This document shows positions 59,401-64,000 of a stretch of DNA of 64,000 nt, in pieces (position 1 is the stretch's first letter; each line of letters begins with the position of its first letter). The position numbers and the translations under genes are program-made. The notes below the pieces were generated by a model that saw only the letters and a program-made list of their open reading frames with translations, searched no databases and was not told the DNA's origin. This DNA is from Xestospongia muta (lineage: Eukaryota; Porifera; Demospongiae; Haplosclerida; Petrosiidae), in assembly GCA_963693285.1 (NCBI GenBank), contig OY848922.1:5568923-5632922 (forward strand), in the 5' to 3' direction.

Positions 59401-60306
59401 TACAATTAGACTAGTATGCTACATTACTAAACTCTTAACAAACCAATCTAAGTAAACACAGGTATAATTAATATAATTGTGCCAGAGAACCTCTGCAACT
59501 TTTAGGAATATAATAAGTATATCAAATATAAGGTTGCAGTTATGAAAGCTGTAGCTACACTAGTAACTGTTTATTGACAGACTATAGTTCAAGCTAAATG
59601 CTTGAAGTAATCCTTTTATCAATGAATTAAAACAAAAACTAAGTGTTCCATTTTCCACCCAATCTCCTATAATTATAAAAAATGGCTTAAGTTAAGCTAA
59701 ATTGATTAAAGAGTGTTAAAACTATGTAATTAAGTGTATGTTTCAGATAGGGCAGTTATTATAGCAGAAATGCAAAACAATAAGTTTTCATTTGTATTTG
59801 TCGTTATTGATGTTATACAATTAACAGTCTAGTCTATCTTTTACAAAAGATAACAGAGACTCATTTTCAGTGATTTATTCAAACTTGATTATGTGTATAT
59901 TATATATATATTGTTAAAATCTAGCAGTAAAAAGTGAAAACCATTATTTGGATTTTTACAGAAGAAAGTTCAGTAAATAATGTATATAAAATTATCATAA
60001 TTTCTTGAACTTTGGATAAAACGTATCAAAGAGAGTTTTTATAAGTTTTATGTGCCAAATTTAGTAGTATTGATCTAATGAATTAACATTGCTATTTGTG
60101 ATATCTCTTTTCATTTAATGACAAACTGTATACCTGCAACTGCTAATAATGTAATTGTGTTGTTATCTCTGTTTAATAAATAATCCAAGTACACTATGTT
60201 ATCTCACATTATTAATTACAGTCATATCTGCTCCTTGTTCTAATAAGAACTCAGCCACTTTGAGATGTCCCTTCATACATGCTAACATCAATGGAGTATT
60301 ACCATC
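46382..60306 (-). CDS. Ankyrin-ROC-COR-death-death protein (DAPK1-like, no kinase seen); 5' end unresolved
   Basis: Twelve exons: 60306-60208, 59271-59173, 57839-57741, 51980-51882, 51540-51442, 50484-50424, 50318-48478, 48299-47849, 47789-47754, 47474-47220, 46994-46866 and 46668-46382. All have AG/GT borders and join in frame to about 1184 residues plus stop. Order: five ankyrin repeats and a half repeat, ROC GTPase (G1 GPPCVGKTSF, G3 LDSGGQ, G4 IGTYYDK), COR, death domain, linker, death domain. Ankyrin repeats bind partners, ROC-COR is a GTP-dependent dimer switch, and death domains recruit other death domains; together they suggest a cytosolic signalling scaffold in death or immune pathways (inference). 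DAPK1 has the same order behind its kinase. I found no signal peptide or membrane segment. No Met exon was found: the start may be beyond 60.3 kb, or the promoter-like blocks at 55.1 and 61.4 kb may start separate tandem genes. Confidence 0.85.
46866..46994 (-). CDS. Exon: Thr-rich linker between the death domains
   Basis: This phase 1-1 exon of 129 bases (43 codons) has acceptor TTTAG and donor GTAAGT. It reads DQDTVTPVSKAKTRDHILQC and then a Thr/Ser-rich stretch with two TTxxI-type pieces. It has no recognised fold and would be a flexible spacer. Because its length is a multiple of three and both ends are phase 1, it could be skipped without changing frame, so alternative splicing is possible. 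Confidence 0.7.
47220..47474 (-). CDS. Exon: first death domain
   Basis: This phase 1-1 exon is 255 bases (85 codons). It reads DECHLSALVKHVKEIDNWEI, LGIHLGVKDAVIKDIKALNH, RKDMLVTWLKSGNANREDFI and EALKAIGQLRIVQEI. The Trp in 'dNWEiLGihLGv', the 'DML.tWL' of helix 5 and 'f.eALk.iGq' of helix 6 identify a death domain. The decayed paralogue at 18248 carries the equivalent 'QWDILWELLG'. The open frame running on past the exon (to 47170) is intron: the donor ATG|GTAATA at 47219 keeps the frame to the next exon. Confidence 0.88.
47754..47789 (-). CDS. Micro-exon between COR and the first death domain
   Basis: This phase 1-1 exon is only 36 bases (12 codons), with acceptor TAACAG and donor GTAATG. 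It reads MNTSKKATER, a basic linker. The call rests on its good splice sites and on phase, since joining 47849 to 47474 without it would also keep frame. It is missing between the corresponding exons of the decayed paralogue at 17-18 kb. Confidence 0.6.
47849..48299 (-). CDS. Exon: C-terminal part of the COR domain
   Basis: The exon begins GIFTALVVAIVSRRDKPQF directly after ...KVVPQ of the preceding exon. 'vP.GiFtaLvv' is the turn into the last COR subdomain ('lP.GfFsRLivrl'). It continues YAVLLYSEDLFGSVLLVD, YNGLSENCFKLRKIICEAIS and LRLTDERQTCWLIG. The long strand-rich region after it is ROCO-like. The open frame runs past the donor to 47793, but the donor ATTG|GTAAAT at 47848 is matched by AATG|GTAAGC at the equivalent place in the decayed paralogue, which supports this exon end and the phase 1 border. 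Confidence 0.85.
48478..50318 (-). CDS. Exon: ROC GTPase and N-terminal COR
   Basis: This 1841-base exon holds the switch. Counting from the Met at 50262: G1 GPPCVGKTSF at 7-16; a TRPVRAIERI stretch at 36-45 that may act as switch I; an insert rich in Ser/Thr at about 80-205; G3 ILDSGGQPQF at 228-237; G4 MIIGTYYDKT at 319-328, where 'GT.xDK' stands for the usual ROC 'GTHxDK' or NKxD. COR starts at about 397 with PIPIPVRWYMFELRVKEE, followed by EVIFTNPQYLLDMLSALI (465-482), GIFDSYLLNKLC (512-523) and KYFMPVVLPP (557-566). The Met at 50262 is not the start: the frame stays open upstream to the acceptor at 50319 (KLRQLFKKGLHKGNVKLSN) and joins the ankyrin half repeat. The donor CAG|GTGAGA at 48477 ends the exon. 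Confidence 0.9.
50424..50484 (-). CDS. Exon: terminal ankyrin half repeat
   Basis: This 61-base exon reads DGKTPLDLANKEAARALTDG and then one base that starts the first codon of the ROC exon. 'DGKTPLDLA.....A' is the usual C-terminal cap of an ankyrin array. It switches the phase from 0-0 (ankyrin exons) to 1. Donor GTAAGT, acceptor TACACAG. Confidence 0.85.
50485..51441. other. Intron of the ROC-COR-death gene
   Basis: AT-rich, with no recognisable repeat or coding sequence apart from a short (TA)n at about 51397-51410. Confidence 0.6.
51442..51540 (-). CDS. Exon: ankyrin repeat (GWTALH type)
   Basis: The 99-base, phase 0-0 exon reads NGWTALHFAASKYRLEIIKL and LTSQGADITVVNK, one full 33-residue repeat. 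Acceptor CTACAG, donor GTATGA. It is closest to the exons at 59173-59271 and to the dead exon at 38046-38143. Confidence 0.9.
51882..51980 (-). CDS. Exon: ankyrin repeat (NTPLMLA type)
   Basis: The 99-base, phase 0-0 exon reads DGNTPLMLASMKGHLKVAEL and LLEQGADMTVINK. It differs from the exon at 60208-60306 at only a few positions (S for C, L for F, and the last codon AAA for AAT), which marks the two as recent duplicates together with their flanking introns. Confidence 0.9.
52620..53513 (-). mobile_element. TTAA-inserting element with (CA)n, copy 2 (894 bases)
   Basis: The element sits within an intron between TTAA at 52616-52619 and TTAA at 53514-53517. The duplicated locus at about 60915-60935 has only one ..gTTAAaacatgag, so it is the empty site. 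The ends are not clear inverted repeats: ATGAAAGGCACTAAAGTGC at the left edge and, on the plus strand, cacccacacacagtgagg at the right. The minus frame 53084-52875 keeps MDLERSNAFRKRLKALKKLL, nearly the same as copy 1. It runs opposite to copy 1 in the window. It is non-autonomous; the transposase source is not shown, although piggyBac-like remnants lie 7-11 kb away. Confidence 0.85.
53397..53470. repeat. (CA)n microsatellite
   Basis: About 74 bases of CA repeat with one aaacac interruption, inside the TTAA element. It causes the long VCVCVC and HTHTHT frames on the two strands. Confidence 0.95.
55130..55560. promoter_or_regulatory. CpG-containing promoter-like block (copy at 61430-61860)
   Basis: Against an AT-rich, CpG-poor background this block holds cataacgttttttgtgacgaa, tttcggccgcctcctacagga, gcgaaagaacgaac and gtacgagcggcaaaac. 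It is nearly identical to the block at 61430-61860. On the plus strand it leads to ATGGCTACTAGGATTG (or GCTGCTAAAATTG in the copy), and a second frame from 55484 reads MMTELQQYSQTISFSKEF. It could be a real bidirectional promoter of ankyrin genes or part of a duplicated transposon. The sequence cannot decide. Confidence 0.35.
55618..55880. repeat. 33-base minisatellite
   Basis: A 33-base unit (cgtgttcactctcattgtga plus cctttgctctcaa) repeats about six times with variants. Most frames stay open on both strands. The minus strand encodes ESKGHNESEHV repeats, the plus strand either FALNVFTLIVA repeats or HSHCDLCSQRV repeats with regular CxxC. A shorter array of the same unit lies at 61905-62035. 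A 113-codon plus frame (55563-55904) and 73-91-codon minus frames exist only because of the repeat. Confidence 0.85.
56480..57300. other. Intron block present in three copies
   Basis: The segment recurs at 62650-63430 and, in part, at 36960-37330. The minus frame 56819-56619 (MSHENTLLSKDFNIKNDRF and further) is open here, but the copy at 62770-62960 has a TGA near its start. The residues downstream of that stop are conserved, so it may descend from a transposon frame. No family was recognised. Confidence 0.5.
57741..57839 (-). CDS. Exon: ankyrin repeat (NTPLMLA type)
   Basis: The 99-base, phase 0-0 exon reads DGNTPLMLACQWGSLKVADL and LLKKGANASVINK. Donor GTAAGT. It lies just right of the duplication breakpoint at about 57493. 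A GWTALH-type partner exon would be expected between it and 51980 from the alternating pattern; none was found, so it was probably lost or replaced by inserted DNA. Confidence 0.88.
58060..58700. repeat. Intron block related to 53810-54330 and 55885-56400
   Basis: The series gctatgttac(t/a)tttaa, acataataacag, caatgaatgtgt and cagtgccagctttaa or its variants runs in the same order in all three places. It is an old internal duplication within the ankyrin-locus introns. No coding function was recognised. Confidence 0.65.
59173..59271 (-). CDS. Exon: ankyrin repeat (GWTALH type)
   Basis: The 99-base, phase 0-0 exon reads DGWIALHIAATNNHPEIIKI and LITNGADITVVDK. Acceptor CTACAG, donor GTATGA. The intron behind it shares blocks with 37.3-38.0 kb. 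Confidence 0.88.
60208..60306 (-). CDS. Exon: ankyrin repeat (NTPLMLA type), most upstream recognised
   Basis: The 99-base, phase 0-0 exon reads DGNTPLMLACMKGHLKVAEF and LLEQGADMTVINN. The donor is AAT|GTGAGA. No further ankyrin exon or start codon exon was found between here and 64000. Either the gene continues beyond the window, or a diverged start exon was missed. Confidence 0.88.
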
Positions 60307-61429
60307 CTAAGGAATAAAAAATATAATATAAAATGGTCAATTTTAAGAAAATCATTATGTGCAATATAACAATTGCCTTTAGTCACACAAGATAGAAAAA
60401 TGCTTTAATTTAGCATAATATTATAGAACTTAACCCAATCACAATTCAATCATTATTAAAATTATTGTTTTAGCTTCACCAATCAAAATGGCATTCATCC
60501 ATAAATAATATTGTATTGCTATGTCCCAAAAATTATTTCTTTTCGAGCATATCATTTCATAACACACAGAGATGAAAATATTTTAATGTAGTACAGCAAT
60601 ATAGATAAGAAATAGCTAGGTTTATACTAACAAAATTAAACTTTAATCAACATTAAGAGTATTGGAGATGCCAAGGAGTTTAATTGAATAATTATACTGC
60701 ATGGCTATCAAAATTTATTAGTGCAGCATCAGTAGTGTTAAAGTTGCTGTAACAGCTATTTAATTGAAGAGGACCGTCTTTGATACAATCTAATAGGTCC
60801 TATCACATGTAATCTAGAATAACTTGTTACATAATCAAATAGTTGCAATGGATGATGCTGAATTGCAAAATAATACTTAAAGATTTTCTTTTGCAGGTCA
60901 TATGAAACTAGACATTTACAACGTTAAAACATGAGCAAGGAATTCTTAGCTTAATGTGGTACACTTTACATTCCAGGTAGAAAACTGAAGTCATTATGTC
61001 TGATTGCACATTTAAGATAATGACATAGCAATTACTTCTCACAAGGTCTTTTAAAAGAAAAAATAACATGAAATTGCACAACGTTTGTAAGACACTTCTA
61101 TTATACAAATTTACATTATGATAACTAATTAAGAAACAAGCTGCCAAAGTTTATTGGTTATACGAAAAAGACATATTACTAAATGTATAATAATTCATAA
61201 ATAAAAGTTTAGTTTGCAAAAACAAAGTGTACTGGATTGACAATGTACATTTGGAATGAAGACTACCCTCGAGTGGAAGCACTCACATTTAAGAATATTA
61301 TGAAATTCACAATAAGTTAGGTTCTCTCAATTTCAGAGTCACCTTCATTTTTAGTCATTTTTAGTCTAGGTTTGAGCTGTACTGGAAAAACTTCCTTGTT
61401 TGGTCATAATGTACCATACTCATAACGTT

Positions 61430-61860
61430 TTTTGTGACGAAAAAACAGATAACATTTTCGTCAGTCTTTCCACAACATTAGAGTAACTTACACAAGATCC
61501 TGCAGATCTCTTTCGGCCGCCTCCTACAGGACGAACGAGCGAAAGAACGAACTTCTTTACCCTGCTACCATAAAGTACAATCTCTTACTTGTTTATTCTG
61601 ATACCTTTGATAATTTATTATCTTTACTGTGCGAAGTAACAAACTTTATAAAAAATATTTTCGGGCACATGAGTAGGCGGACAACAATTATGTCAATTCG
61701 TACGAGCGACAAAACTCTTCTCACGATCAAGCAAACTGAGAAAACTATGGCTGCTAAAATTGGTTGATGATTGAACTACAACAGCATAGCCAAACCATTT
61801 CTTTCAGCAAGGAGTTCATTACTCTAAAGAGCAAAAGATCAGAGTGGGTGTGGACATGAG
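61430..61860. promoter_or_regulatory. CpG-containing promoter-like block, second copy
   Basis: This is the duplicate of 55130-55560, with few substitutions in the CpG-bearing parts (tttcggccgcctcctacagga, gtacgagcgacaaaac). The plus-strand frame that starts MMTELQQ in copy 1 is shifted here and ends early. Of the frames starting nearby, only the one from 61844 (MGVDMSIRTHLHQCS) stays open through the minisatellite, as it does in copy 1. Confidence 0.35.
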
Positions 61861-61904
61861 TATTCGGACACACCTTCATCAGTGCAGCGTGCTCTCAATG
61901 TGGT

Positions 61905-62035
61905 TCAATTTGTTTGCTCTCACTCTCGCCTTTGCGCTCAAATCGGTCATTACTCTCGTTATTGCTCTCATTCTCACCTTTAACTTTGCTCTCAACGTGT
62001 TCACTCTCATTGGGGCCTTTGCTCTCAACGTGTGT
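61905..62035. repeat. 33-base minisatellite, short array
   Basis: This is the same unit as at 55618-55880 with fewer copies. The arrays differ by whole units, so the copy number changed after the segmental duplication. The plus frame is 65 codons here and 113 in unit 1. Confidence 0.8.
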
Positions 62036-63654
62036 CAATGAATTTGTCTCAAGGTGTATAGAATATAGTTGACAACAGAAAAAGCAGTTTACAAAAGAGC
62101 ATATTTCAGTGAATTTATTAGTATGTAAAACACAATATATCCTAGTCACTCCCCAACTCCTCCTCTTCACTACACGTTACTATTCACAAATATCTCTTTC
62201 TAATTCTTGCTTCAATTTTACACTTTTATTCTAATCAGTGCCAGCTTTAAGGAACTTGACAGTAGAGATAAGCTCTCAGTAAACTTTACAATTTACAATT
62301 GAGACTATATTTGGACTAACATTCAGAAAAAAAGATTTTGGAATAGCTATCAAATAAAAAAATGATAGCATAATTGCATTGGAAAGAAGATTACAAATTG
62401 CTACCAAGTAATAAAATTATTATAAACCAGTACTGTTAATGGTGGTAAGCACAGCAATGACTTCTCTTAAACTTGTGTTATGGTCAGCCATAACATTTTC
62501 TTAGGTCAGTGGTAGTTCTAAGTGAAATGAATATCAAGATATAGCATCAAGAATGATCACACTTGTCATTAATGGTTCCTACAAGAATTTTTTGACTTTA
62601 GAAGAAATACTCTGATGATTTTTCCATCAGACTAGCAATAATATTATATAAAGTATCCTCAATATATTCCACCTCTTGATTACTTTTGAAATTTATTTTT
62701 TTGATCATTGTTATTTAAAAAATTCCCAACACATTTATGGAGAAAACTTTGTCTGTTTCTGCTCTCTATTGTCCATATCTTTTACTAATCTCAACATTCA
62801 AATAATAAATAACTCTATCACATTTATATATGTCTTCACTAGCTCTATTATAGAATGATATTCCCCTGCTGAGCTTGAACCTGTCATTTTCTATATTGAA
62901 ACCTTTACTTAACAAAGTGTTTTCGTGTGACATGTTACCAAACTTTCATTCTTTAAATCCCTGCAACTTTCATATGGTGTGCTTATGTAATAAATATTCT
63001 AATCATTCTAGTAAGTTATAAAAGGTTCTGTTTAATTATTTCTATTATATCTATTATGCCTTACGTCAAATGATGACTGAAACTAATGAAATTAAGTGTC
63101 TACAAATTTTGTTGAGTTGTTTAAGCAACAACATTGTCTCTTTCTAATTCTTATTTCCCTTAGACTTATGCAAACACTCTTGAGGCCATAATTTTACATG
63201 GATTTAATAAAGACTGTACAATATATAATAGCTGCTTCCTTCTTTTGCTTTATTTTATAGAAAACTCAGTTCTAAGACTACCATTTCTTTCTTGTTTGAT
63301 AAAGTTATGAAAGTGTTCGTTAATTCTAATACTAAAATCAATCATGTTTCACTTCTTAAACCAACTAATGGCATAGCTCTGATCACTAAGGATTACTGTG
63401 TCTTAGCTGCAGTCATGATATAAAGAAAAATGGCCAAATAACCTACTATCCATACTTAATGACTGAAACAATGTTAGCAAGAAACTTAACTATGACTACA
63501 ACATTGTTCTACAGTCATGTTCAAATACAGTTACTGTAATATACTCTAGATGATATGTCATGATATACTGCATTACTGTTCAATAATGGAAGACTCTATA
63601 ATAAGTAGAGAGCACTTAACAAACCAGTCTGTTCAAATGCAGCAAAGATAAAGT

Positions 63655-63964
63655 AAAGGAGGGATTGGAAACGGAAGTAGCTCACGTGACGTTTTCCCAT
63701 TCAAAATGTACTGACTGTCGGCAAACCTTTGATTTGCATCCGTGTTTCGCCTACAAAATGGCTGTTTTTGTAGTAGTACTGGGCGGAGAGATAATTTGTC
63801 ATTATCGCTGTTAGCAATAAAGGGCGTGCACTCAATAAAAGCAACGTGTCACATTCATCTCAAAGTTTGTTTGTCTGTGAGGGTTTCTGTCTACTTATTT
63901 ATGCTTTTAGACTGTCAAGAAGTCCGACATTGCACCCATTGAATTGTTTGTGTTCCTCTAGGTA
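63655..63964 (+). promoter_or_regulatory. Probable promoter and untranslated first exon at the right edge
   Basis: The last 350 bases change composition: ggaaacggaagtagctcacg, an E-box-like CACGTG (part of cacgtgacg), gtgtttcgcctacaaaatgg and aagggcgtgcactcaataaa. A consensus plus-strand donor follows (tcctctag|GTAAAG at about 63960). This fits a plus-strand gene starting here and continuing off the window. It could also act on the minus strand as the start of the ankyrin gene, but no minus first exon was seen. A short frame from 63757 (MAVFVVVLGGEIICHYRC, then stop) would be an upstream ORF. Confidence 0.4.
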
Positions 63965-64000
63965 AAGCATCATTGAAGTATTTGAGTTGTGTCATTGACC

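Larger units (their letters stand above)
59940..63640. repeat. Tandem segmental duplication, unit 2
   Basis: This unit is collinear with 51600-57490 but shorter: it lacks the TTAA element and about 1.1 kb equivalent to 53830-54930. It carries the ankyrin exon 60208-60306, the promoter-like block (61430-61860) and the short minisatellite (61905-62035). Similarity to unit 1 stops at about 63640. Confidence 0.88.

Noticed and set aside
1..64000. tRNA, rRNA or CRISPR features
   Set aside because: Reading both strands I saw no tRNA-like cloverleaf with A and B boxes, no rRNA sequence and no regularly spaced short direct repeats with unique spacers; the tandem repeats present are micro- and minisatellites. 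A tRNA scan could still find something I missed.

Overview
The window looks like part of a sponge (demosponge, Amphimedon-like) nuclear genome. It is very AT-rich, its coding sequence is split into short exons with GT..AG introns, and it mixes metazoan death-domain, ankyrin and ROC-COR modules with transposon families typical of sponges and cnidarians. The species is inferred from gene and repeat content, not proven. Nothing bacterial, viral or CRISPR-like was seen. Most of the 64 kb is intron, intergenic DNA or decayed mobile elements.

The main gene lies on the minus strand between about 60.3 and 46.4 kb, with its 5' end unresolved. Twelve exons join without breaking frame. They encode five 33-residue ankyrin repeats (one per 99-base exon), a terminal half repeat, a ROC-type GTPase with a long Ser/Thr-rich insert, a COR domain and two death domains. 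This is the order of the C-terminal half of animal DAPK1, but no kinase is seen and there are two death domains. A second minus-strand ankyrin gene starts at 5.1 kb and runs towards the left edge; its first three coding exons are visible. A decayed plus-strand paralogue of the ROC-COR-death gene lies at 16.6-18.5 kb. A further decayed ankyrin exon sits at 38.1 kb.

The space between is a transposon graveyard. It holds a tnp2-like transposase remnant (14.2-14.8 kb), several plus-strand pieces of a transposase-like family with a C-x-GQNKN motif (19-25.4 kb and 30.4 kb), the 3' end of a Copia retrotransposon with its LTR (19.8-20.4 kb), a 760-base element with terminal inverted repeats (20.9-21.7 kb), a HIRAN-like fragment (29.8 kb) and three piggyBac-like remnants (41.6-45.4 kb). 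Three copies of an ~890-base element with an internal (TG)n tract lie at 5.8, 34.1 and 52.6 kb. A duplicated but unoccupied site at 60.9 kb shows that this element inserted at TTAA.

The ankyrin half of the main gene was enlarged by tandem segmental duplication (51.6-57.5 kb against 59.9-63.6 kb), which carried ankyrin exons, a CpG-containing promoter-like block and a 33-base minisatellite. Because every ankyrin exon is phase 0-0 and every exon behind the COR domain begins and ends in phase 1, duplications and exon loss leave the frame intact. This fits a fast-changing, probably immune or cell-death signalling family, though that role is inferred.
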